Origin: NZQO01 sp002693605
Lineage (GTDB): Bacteria > Bacteroidota > Bacteroidia > Flavobacteriales > Flavobacteriaceae
Reading direction: 5' to 3'
DNA length: 42,856 bases
Assembly: GCA_963972105.1 (NCBI GenBank)
Contig: CAXAVH010000006.1
Location: forward strand, 1-42,856
Shown here: positions 8,483 to 15,719 of the stretch, one piece after another
How the letters are laid out: each line of letters opens with the position of its first letter
Numbering within the stretch: position 1 is the stretch's first letter
Notes under the pieces: model-generated
What the model was told of the DNA's origin: nothing
The model's input: the letters and a program-made list of their open reading frames with translations, nothing else
The model's database searches: none
Made by a program: the position numbers and the translations under genes

Positions 8483-9862
8483 ATGGAGTCTATAATTATT
8501 CTAATTTTTGTTATCGGGTATTTGTCCATCACGTTGGAGCACCCATTAAAACTTGATAAAACGGTACCGGCTCTTATTATGGCCGCCCTAATCTGGGCCA
8601 TGTTGGCCATTGGTTTCCACGCCGGGTGGTACGATGTTATCGACACCCACGAACGGGCCTTCAGCTTTCTAACCGGAGGCGAAGTTGCCGAGGAAGGGTT
8701 CGAGAACACCCTGTTGCACCACCTCGGGAAGACGGCCGAGATACTTATCTTCCTAATAGGTGCCATGACCATCGTGGAGATAATTGACCTGCACCGTGGT
8801 TTCGAAATCCTGAAAGGTGCGGTTAATACGCGTAGCAAGCGAAAACTGCTTTGGATAATCGGGATATTGGCCTTTATCCTTTCGGCCATTATAGACAACC
8901 TCACGGCAACAATCGTACTCGTAACCTTGCTGCGCAAGCTCATACACGTTCGTGAGGAGCGACTATGGTATGCCGCCATGGTGGTTATCGCCGCCAACGC
9001 CGGTGGGGCATGGTCGCCCATTGGTGATGTTACCACTACCATGTTATGGATAGCCGATAAGGTGACCGCCCTCGGACTTATCGAATATGTCGTACTACCG
9101 TCTATCGTATGTTTCCTATTGCCGTTCTTGGTAGCGAGTTATTTGAAACCCTTCCGCGGAAAAATACAGATGGACACCACCGAAGATACCGTGGCTGAAC
9201 GCCTACTAAGCAGCAAGACGATGCTCTTTTTAGGTCTGGGAATGATCGTTTCGGTACCGGTGTTCAAAACCTTGACGCACTTGCCGCCCTATATGGGTAT
9301 GATGTTGGCCCTGGGTGTAGTGTGGTTGGTTTCCGAATATATCCACCCCGAGGAAGATTTCAGCAAGGAGCGGCGTCATTTATATTCGGCCCATAAGGCC
9401 CTGTCGCGTATCGAGATATCGAGTATTCTCTTTTTCCTCGGAATCTTGATGGCCGTGGCCGGACTCGAAAGCTTGGTGTACGGTGTGGTAAATGGCGAGG
9501 AAGTTGGAACGCTTCGCTATTTGGCCGAAGTGCTTCAGGCCACCATCCCGAACCAGGATGTCGTGGTAATGCTACTTGGGGTGTTCTCGGCAATTATTGA
9601 CAACGTGCCGTTGGTGGCCGCCTCTATGGGAATGTATGAGAGCCCTACCGATTCGGTATTGTGGCATTTCATTGCCTATTCGGCCGGTACGGGCGGAAGT
9701 ATGCTCATAATAGGTTCTGCGGCGGGAGTAGCCGCAATGGGAATGGAGCGTATCGACTTTATCTGGTACCTGAAGAAAATCGCCTGGCTTGCCTTTATCG
9801 GTTTCGCAGCGGGCGCAGGGGTGTTTCTCCTGTTCGAACGCGTCTTATTTCACAATGCCTAA
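8483..9862 (+). CDS. nhaD: Na+/H+ antiporter NhaD
   Basis: Inner membrane sodium/proton antiporter of the ion transporter superfamily, important for Na+ export and pH balance in marine bacteria. The 459-residue protein has 11-13 hydrophobic segments from residue 3 onward. Two family motifs appear: SAIIDNLTATIVLVTLL in the first half and SAIIDNVPLVAASMGMY in the second, the duplicated Asp-Asn core of the inverted repeats. NAGGAWSPIGDVTTTMLW is also diagnostic. It follows the dehydrogenase by 20 nt, too close for a clear promoter, so the two may be cotranscribed. exbB begins 48 nt after the stop. Confidence 0.95.
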   Translation: MESIIILIFVIGYLSITLEHPLKLDKTVPALIMAALIWAMLAIGFHAGWYDVIDTHERAFSFLTGGEVAEEGFENTLLHHLGKTAEILIFLIGAMTIVEIIDLHRGFEILKGAVNTRSKRKLLWIIGILAFILSAIIDNLTATIVLVTLLRKLIHVREERLWYAAMVVIAANAGGAWSPIGDVTTTMLWIADKVTALGLIEYVVLPSIVCFLLPFLVASYLKPFRGKIQMDTTEDTVAERLLSSKTMLFLGLGMIVSVPVFKTLTHLPPYMGMMLALGVVWLVSEYIHPEEDFSKERRHLYSAHKALSRIEISSILFFLGILMAVAGLESLVYGVVNGEEVGTLRYLAEVLQATIPNQDVVVMLLGVFSAIIDNVPLVAASMGMYESPTDSVLWHFIAYSAGTGGSMLIIGSAAGVAAMGMERIDFIWYLKKIAWLAFIGFAAGAGVFLLFERVLFHNA

Positions 9863-9910
9863 CACTAAAATACGACCTGTGTCGTTATCCATTAAAACCA
9901 AACCTATTTT

Positions 9911-10612
9911 ATGCTAAACTCTTTCATTCAGGAAGGTGTCGATGAAACGGCCCAGACCTTGGAGCCCGAGGCCACCGAGAAAACGCTCTCAGTTTTGGAA
10001 CTGATAATGAACGGTGGGCTAGGGGCCCAAATTATCATTGGTGTGCTGTTTATCCTGCTCTTCGTGGCAGTCTACATTTACTTTGAAAGATTGTTCGCCA
10101 TAAAGGCGGCTTCGAAGTTGGACAGCAATTTTATGAACCAAATTCGCGATAACGTGGCCAATGGAAATATACAGAGCGCCAAAATGCTCTGTGCCCAGCA
10201 TAACACTCCGGTGTCACGACTAACCGATAAGGGGATCTCGCGCATTGGAATGCCCTTGGAGGACATCAATACCGCCATTGAGAACGCTGGACGTCTGGAA
10301 GTATATAAATTGGAGAAAAATGTTAGTATTTTGGCAACTATTGCCGGGGCGGCGCCCATGATTGGTTTCCTGGGTACGGTAATAGGGATGGTATTGGCAT
10401 TTCACCAATTGGCCACCAGTAGCGGGCAGGCCGAGATGGGTGCCCTTGCAGAGGGGATCTATACCGCAATGACAACGACCGTTGCAGGACTAATTGTAGG
10501 TATCATTGCCTATATGGGTTACAACCACCTTGTGGTGCGCACCGATAAGGTAGTGCACCAAATGGAGGCCACGGCGGTAGATTTTCTTGACCTCTTAAAC
10601 GAACCCGCCTAA
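9911..10612 (+). CDS. exbB: ExbB/TolQ-family proton channel subunit
   Basis: Forms the proton-conducting pore of the ExbB-ExbD motor, which energises TonB at the inner membrane. The 233 residues show the three expected membrane segments: about 37-57 (AQIIIGVLFILLFVAVYIYF), about 140-165 (the conserved IAGAAPMIGFLGTVIGMVLAF), and about 180-205 (TAMTTTVAGLIVGIIAYMG). Its stop overlaps the start of exbD by one nucleotide (TAATG), so the two are translationally coupled. Together with tonB downstream this makes a complete energy-transduction set. Confidence 0.93.
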   Translation: MLNSFIQEGVDETAQTLEPEATEKTLSVLELIMNGGLGAQIIIGVLFILLFVAVYIYFERLFAIKAASKLDSNFMNQIRDNVANGNIQSAKMLCAQHNTPVSRLTDKGISRIGMPLEDINTAIENAGRLEVYKLEKNVSILATIAGAAPMIGFLGTVIGMVLAFHQLATSSGQAEMGALAEGIYTAMTTTVAGLIVGIIAYMGYNHLVVRTDKVVHQMEATAVDFLDLLNEPA

Positions 10613-11004
10613 TGAACCTGCGCGGAAGAAATAAAATCAGTCCCGAATTCAGTATGAGTTCCATGACCGATATTGTGTTTCTGTTATTGGTTTTCTTCCT
10701 TTTGACATCACCGGCCATTACACCAGATGCACTGGATCTTATTTTGCCGAAAGCAAAGGGAAAGACTACGAACGTACAAAAGGCATCGGTGAGCATCACC
10801 AAGGAGGGCGCCTATTACGTTAACAAGGAACGAGTTAGTGAATACAGTATCGAAAAGGAATTGAGAACCCTGCTTGCAGGACAGGAAGACCCCACTATTA
10901 TATTGAGAGCCGAGGAAGGGGTGCCCATTGAAGATGCCGTTTTCGTTATGGACGTAGCCAATAAAAATAACTTTAAAGTCGTTTTAGCCGTACGCCCCAA
11001 TTAA
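10612..11004 (+). CDS. exbD: ExbD/TolR-family biopolymer transport protein
   Basis: Partner of ExbB in the proton-driven motor. The 130 residues form a short cytoplasmic N-terminus, one membrane helix (about 19-37) and a periplasmic domain of usual size. The helix begins SMTDIVFLLLVFFLLTSP, with the essential protonatable Asp20. The periplasmic part ends with VLAVRPN. Start overlaps the stop of exbB. The stop codon lies inside an imperfect inverted repeat (10993-11012) that merges with the cloverleaf-like element. Confidence 0.94.
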   Translation: MNLRGRNKISPEFSMSSMTDIVFLLLVFFLLTSPAITPDALDLILPKAKGKTTNVQKASVSITKEGAYYVNKERVSEYSIEKELRTLLAGQEDPTIILRAEEGVPIEDAVFVMDVANKNNFKVVLAVRPN

Positions 11005-11007
11005 TTT

Positions 11008-11100
11008 GGGCGTTCCCCCAACGCATTGGGGTCGGGCCATCGGCAGTCGCTTTGCCGCCTCTGGCGGCAAGAGCTCCAACAGAGCCTCTGTCCCTAACGC
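11008..11100. repeat. Cloverleaf-like multi-hairpin palindromic element
   Basis: The exbD-tonB gap folds as a closed multibranch structure. A terminal stem GCGTT (11010-11014)/AACGC (11096-11100) encloses three hairpins: CCCCAA-CGCA-TTGGGG (11016-11031), TTGCCGCC-TCT-GGCGGCAA (11052-11070) and ACAGA-GCC-TCTGT (11079-11091). There is no T tract, so it is not a plain terminator. It resembles a dispersed intergenic repeat; only this one copy was found in the window. Confidence 0.7.
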
Positions 11101-11121
11101 AAAAAACAACAACCTCACACT

Positions 11122-11943
11122 ATGTCGCTGTTAGACACCAAACATAAAAAAAAGAGCATGACCATCACGGTCGTATTGCACGTATTGCTGCTCGTACTGT
11201 TGTTTTATGTAGGGTTAACCTACCTCGACCCACCCCCAGAGAACGGTATCGCGGTCAATTTTGGAACGATGGAGGTCGGTAGCGGCACCATACAGCCCAA
11301 CGAGCCCCTCCAATCGGCTCCGCAGCAGCAGACCCCTCCGCCCGTAACCCAACCCAAATCCGAAATTAAGGAGGAAGTGGTTACACAAGACACGGAAGAT
11401 GCTCCGGTTATTAAAAAAGAAGAGCAGAAGCCTATTCAAAAAGAGGTTCCCGTAAAGGAACAGCCCAAGAAGGAACCGCCGAAGAAACCGGACCCCAAAC
11501 CTGATAAGTCAACCACCGATGCACTATCCAGCCTAATTAACGGCCCTAGGCAAGATGGTACCGCGAAGGGTGGGGAAGGAAATGACTCGCGGCCGGGAGA
11601 CAAGGGCAGCCCCGATGGCGATCCCAACGCCCAAAGCTATTATGGAACCGGAAAGGGATTGGACGGTGACGGCAACTATCTGCTGGGCGGTCGCAAGGCC
11701 CTCAATAAGGAAAAATTTGTACAGGATTGCAACGAGGCCGGAAAGGTGGTGGTAAGTATCGAGGTAGACCGCAGTGGGCGGGTTATTAGCGCCACCCCGG
11801 GCGTTCGCGGCACCACGAACAATACCCGGTGCCTGTTAGAACCTGCCAAACGTGCCGCGCTCGCTACACGTTTTAACGCCGACCCAGACGCCCCTGCCAA
11901 GCAAATAGGGAAGATTATCTATAACTTCAAGCTTTCGGAGTAA
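11122..11943 (+). CDS. tonB: TonB-like energy transducer
   Basis: Links the ExbBD motor to outer membrane TonB-dependent receptors. The 273 residues comprise a short cytoplasmic N-terminus, one membrane helix (about 14-32, ITVVLHVLLLVLLFYVGL), then a long Pro/Lys/Glu-rich periplasmic linker (about 60-140) with KEQPKKEPPKKPDPKPD, typical of TonB/TolA. A Gly/Asp-rich stretch (about 145-190) follows, then a C-terminal domain from about 195 (VVVSIEVDRSGRVISATPG) that matches the TonB C-terminal pattern, ending IIYNFKLSE. It could be called TolA-like, but the VSIEVDRSGRV motif favours TonB. Separated from exbD only by the palindromic element. Confidence 0.85.
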   Translation: MSLLDTKHKKKSMTITVVLHVLLLVLLFYVGLTYLDPPPENGIAVNFGTMEVGSGTIQPNEPLQSAPQQQTPPPVTQPKSEIKEEVVTQDTEDAPVIKKEEQKPIQKEVPVKEQPKKEPPKKPDPKPDKSTTDALSSLINGPRQDGTAKGGEGNDSRPGDKGSPDGDPNAQSYYGTGKGLDGDGNYLLGGRKALNKEKFVQDCNEAGKVVVSIEVDRSGRVISATPGVRGTTNNTRCLLEPAKRAALATRFNADPDAPAKQIGKIIYNFKLSE

Positions 11944-12001
11944 GTCCACGGTACCCGTAGCATTCTAATTTGCGTATATTTAGGGCTAATTTGAAATTGC
12001 T

Positions 12002-14491
12002 ATGATTAGATTTTTACTCGGCCCCTTTGTTCTGCTATTCCTCATTTCGTGCCAACAACCAGATTCTGGCAGCATATCGGGTACGGTCGAAAAGATACCC
12101 CATGACTATATGTTCATGCAGCGCGCCTATCCCTCTGGGAATATAAAGAGCGGTGCCTATTCCGAAGCTAGTATCTGGAAAAATGAACAGCGGCGCCAAC
12201 GGGGCGACGACCCCATTTGGGAATTCGCCGGACCGCTAAATATAGGAGGGCGCATCACAGATATCGAAATCCCGATAGACCAGGCGCAAACCTATTATGT
12301 AGGAACAGCCTCGGGAGGTATCTTCAAGACGATCGATGCGGGTTCCTCCTGGACGCCTATTTTTGACGACCAGGGAATGCTTTCCATTGGCGATATGGAG
12401 ATTTCCGAAGCCAATCCCACCCATCTTTGGGTGGGCACCGGAGAAGTAAACGCGGGCGGTGGCTCATTGGCCTACGATGGCAATGGAATTTTCAAGAGCG
12501 AGGACGGGGGTATTACATGGCAAGCCAAAGGCCTTGCGGCATCTGGGAGCATTGGGAAGATTCTCATTGACCCTACAAACGACCAAACTGTGTACGCGGC
12601 TGCTATGGGGCCGCTCTTCCGCAACGATACCAACCGGGGGGTGTACAAATCGACCGACAATGGAGCCACCTGGGAGCAAAAGTTATTTGTGAGCGATTCT
12701 ACGGGAATTATAGATATGGCCATACACCCCACCAACGGAAATATTCTCTATGCCGCTAGCTGGGAGCGCATTCGGCGCCCTAACAGACGGCAGTACGGGG
12801 GGGAAACCTCGGGTCTCTATCGTTCGACCGATGGTGGCGATACCTGGGCCGAATTGACAAACGGTTTGCCCACGTTGCCTTCGGAAAAGGGCCGTATTAG
12901 CATTGCCATTTCAAAATCGAACCCGCAGGTGCTAGTGGCCCGCTACGCGAACGCCACGGGCGGAATTCAGGGGGTGTACCGATCGGCCGACGGCGGTGAT
13001 TCCTGGGCTACCATGAACTCCAGTCAGCTTACCGATGTGGGTTTTCACTGGTGGTTTCGCGGAATTTATATAGACCCCACCAACGAGAACACCCTCTATA
13101 ACGTAGATTTTGTGGTACAGAAATCGGTCGACGGTGGTGCGAGCTGGTTTAACGCGTTTCCAGGTGTGCACGTAGACCAGCACGCGCTTGCTTTCAACAC
13201 GATGGTAGCTAACGAGGTTCTATTGGGAAACGATGGCGGGTTCTATAAGAGCACGAATGCCGGAAGTTCTTCGGTTAAAAATGAATCGCTGCCTATTACG
13301 CAATTTTACCGTATGCACGTCGATACCCAAGATGCAAATAGGGTGTATGGCGGTGCCCAGGATAACAGCACGATGCGTACCCTAACGGGCGAGCTGGCAA
13401 ATTGGAGCATCATCCATGGCGGCGATGGGTTCCAGCCGTTGGTAGATCCTACCAACTCGTCGGTAATTTATGCCCTTTCGCAAAATGGAAATCTCGTTAA
13501 ATCTACCAACAACGGTGCGACCTTTTCAGGGGCGACCAATGGTATTTCCTTTGCCGATCGTAACAACTGGGATACGCCCGTTGTGTTGGACCCGACCAAT
13601 TCGCAGATTTTGTACTATGGTACGCAACGTCTTTACCGAACAACTAATGCGGCGGGCTCCTGGAGTCCGATAAGTCCTGATTTGACCGATGGCCCGCACC
13701 AGGGCAACTTGACCTTCGGAACCATTACTACCATTGATGTTTCGACGTTAAACTCCAATATAATAGTTGTGGGAACCGACGACGGAAATGTACAGTTTAG
13801 CGATAATGGGGGCAGTTCATGGTCGCTCGTATCTGCTTCACTGCCCAATAGATGGGTTACCAAGGTGCTCGCCGATCGATTCAATGAAAATACATTGTAT
13901 GCTACCTTCTCCGGATATCGATACGGAGAGGACGACGGCCACGTTTATAAAAGTGAGAATAAGGGCCAGTCTTGGGTAGCTATTTCCTCAAACCTGCCCG
14001 ATATACCCGTAAACGATATCGTGCAAGATAGGTACGGAAATCTATTTTTGGCTACAGATATAGGCGTCCTTTCCTCTAAGGACAATGGAGTTTCATGGGA
14101 GCCTTTCGGTGCCAATATGCCCTCGGTGGTCGTAACCGATATGCACCTGCACGAGGCTACCGAATTCCTGTACGTGGCGACCTACGGGCGCTCTATGTAT
14201 AAAATGGATATTTCAGAAGATATTTTAAATAATAGCGATTTGGCTTCGGAAACAAGTCCCAAGTTATACCCGAATCCGGCAACGGAAGTAGTTACGCTCG
14301 AAACGGTAAGAAACGAGGCAATGCAAGTCACCGTGTTCGATGCCTTGGGGAGAACGGTCAAGACCGAACGGTTTTCGGGTTCCTCTGGCAAGTATCAAAT
14401 TTCTTTGCAGGGCCTAGCACCGGGAATATATTATGTCGGCACCCAACAGGAGGGTAAGCGATACACGCATAAATTGATAGTACAACGGTAA
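12002..14491 (+). CDS. BNR/sortilin-like beta-propeller protein with T9SS sorting domain
   Basis: Large exported protein of 829 residues. A WEFAGPLNIGGRITDI opening motif is followed by about ten Asp-box (SxDxGxxW) repeats between residues 100 and 720, for example TIDAGSSW, SEDGGITW, STDNGATW, STDGGDTW, SADGGDSW, SVDGGASW and SKDNGVSW, which build sortilin/BNR-type propellers. After about residue 750 comes PKLYPNPATEVVTLE and a tail ending THKLIVQR, a type A T9SS sorting domain. Unusually the N-terminus also has a lipobox (LFLISC, Cys17 followed by QQPDS). Enzymatic activity is not implied; such propellers in Bacteroidota are often annotated as glycosyl hydrolases without proof. folC follows closely. 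Confidence 0.9.
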   Translation: MIRFLLGPFVLLFLISCQQPDSGSISGTVEKIPHDYMFMQRAYPSGNIKSGAYSEASIWKNEQRRQRGDDPIWEFAGPLNIGGRITDIEIPIDQAQTYYVGTASGGIFKTIDAGSSWTPIFDDQGMLSIGDMEISEANPTHLWVGTGEVNAGGGSLAYDGNGIFKSEDGGITWQAKGLAASGSIGKILIDPTNDQTVYAAAMGPLFRNDTNRGVYKSTDNGATWEQKLFVSDSTGIIDMAIHPTNGNILYAASWERIRRPNRRQYGGETSGLYRSTDGGDTWAELTNGLPTLPSEKGRISIAISKSNPQVLVARYANATGGIQGVYRSADGGDSWATMNSSQLTDVGFHWWFRGIYIDPTNENTLYNVDFVVQKSVDGGASWFNAFPGVHVDQHALAFNTMVANEVLLGNDGGFYKSTNAGSSSVKNESLPITQFYRMHVDTQDANRVYGGAQDNSTMRTLTGELANWSIIHGGDGFQPLVDPTNSSVIYALSQNGNLVKSTNNGATFSGATNGISFADRNNWDTPVVLDPTNSQILYYGTQRLYRTTNAAGSWSPISPDLTDGPHQGNLTFGTITTIDVSTLNSNIIVVGTDDGNVQFSDNGGSSWSLVSASLPNRWVTKVLADRFNENTLYATFSGYRYGEDDGHVYKSENKGQSWVAISSNLPDIPVNDIVQDRYGNLFLATDIGVLSSKDNGVSWEPFGANMPSVVVTDMHLHEATEFLYVATYGRSMYKMDISEDILNNSDLASETSPKLYPNPATEVVTLETVRNEAMQVTVFDALGRTVKTERFSGSSGKYQISLQGLAPGIYYVGTQQEGKRYTHKLIVQR

Positions 14492-14501
14492 AAGAAACGG
14501 T

Positions 14502-15719
14502 ATTAACTACAACGATACACTTTCGTGGCTTTTTGCCCAGTTGCCCATGTACCAACGCGTGGGCGATGTAGCCTATAAGGCAAATCTGGACAATACGTTC
14601 GCCCTGGCCGCGCATTTGGACCATCCCGAAACCGCTTTTAGGAGCGTGCACGTTGCAGGCACTAATGGTAAGGGCTCGGTGAGCCATATGCTGGCCTCTG
14701 TACTCCAGGAGTCGGGTTATAAGGTGGGGCTCTATACCTCACCGCACTTACGGGATTTCAGGGAGCGGATAAAAATAAACGGAGCAATGATTTCCGAAGC
14801 GGCCGTGACACATTTCATAGCACGCCACAAACCTTTTTTTGAAAGCCACCAGCTCTCTTTTTTTGAGATGACCGTTGGCCTTGCCTTTCACTATTTCAGA
14901 AAGGAGAAGGTCGATATCGCCATCGTGGAAGTAGGCATGGGCGGTCGCCTGGATAGCACCAACATTATTTCCCCGGAGGTTTCGGTAATTACCAATATTG
15001 GCTTGGACCATACGCAGTTCCTCGGAAATTCACTGGCTGCCATTGCCCGCGAGAAAGCCGGTATCATAAAATCGGGTATTCCGGTTGTGGTAGGCGAAAC
15101 GACCGAAGAAACGATAGGCGTATTTCGGGAAGTGGCCAAATGGCAAAATGCACCGCTGTATTTGTGCGAAGAACAGCCGTTCCCTGAATACGCGAGTGAT
15201 TTGAAGGGGAACTATCAAAAACCGAACCTGCGCACGGTAGTTGCAACCCTGCGACTACTTCAGGACAAAAATTGGAAAATTTCCGAAGCATCCATCACCG
15301 CAGGGCTATCGCGCACCGTTGCCAATACGGGGCTTTTGGGAAGATGGCAACAACTGGGTGAACAACCCACCATAATTTGCGATACGGCGCACAATAGGGA
15401 AGGGCTACAGTGGGTCATGCAGCAGCTAAGGGAGCAAACCTACAAACAGCTACACATAGTACTGGGAGTGGTACATGATAAGGACTTAACGGCCATTTTG
15501 CCCCTATTCCCAAAAAAGGCTGCCTATTATTTTTGCCGACCCGATGTTCCGCGTGGATTGGAAGCCGAAGATTTGGCAGCCGAGGCCCGGAAGGTCGGGC
15601 TAGAGGGTACCGTATATGAATCGGTGACCGTGGCATACCAGTCGGCATTGAATGTGGCCGAGGCCGATGATTTTATATTCATTGGCGGGAGCACCTTTAC
15701 CGTGGCCGAAGTGGTATAA
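14502..15719 (+). CDS. folC: Folylpolyglutamate synthase / dihydrofolate synthase, probable ATT start
   Basis: Mur-ligase-family enzyme adding glutamate to dihydropteroate and to tetrahydrofolate; cytoplasmic. The P-loop AGTNGKGS is near residues 52-59, followed by LYTSPHLRDFRERI, EVGMGGRLDSTN and NIGLDHTQFLG, all diagnostic. Start choice: the frame is open from 14481, but contains no ATG, GTG or TTG before TTG 14541. Translating from ATT 14502 gives (M)NYNDTLSWLFAQLPMYQRVG, the N-terminus I know from flavobacterial FolC, while TTG 14541 or ATG 14547 would remove the first helix. I therefore take ATT (405 residues). The upstream BNR gene ends 10 nt before, so translation may be coupled. The stop abuts that of the convergent PBP1A gene. 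Confidence 0.88.
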   Translation: MNYNDTLSWLFAQLPMYQRVGDVAYKANLDNTFALAAHLDHPETAFRSVHVAGTNGKGSVSHMLASVLQESGYKVGLYTSPHLRDFRERIKINGAMISEAAVTHFIARHKPFFESHQLSFFEMTVGLAFHYFRKEKVDIAIVEVGMGGRLDSTNIISPEVSVITNIGLDHTQFLGNSLAAIAREKAGIIKSGIPVVVGETTEETIGVFREVAKWQNAPLYLCEEQPFPEYASDLKGNYQKPNLRTVVATLRLLQDKNWKISEASITAGLSRTVANTGLLGRWQQLGEQPTIICDTAHNREGLQWVMQQLREQTYKQLHIVLGVVHDKDLTAILPLFPKKAAYYFCRPDVPRGLEAEDLAAEARKVGLEGTVYESVTVAYQSALNVAEADDFIFIGGSTFTVAEVV

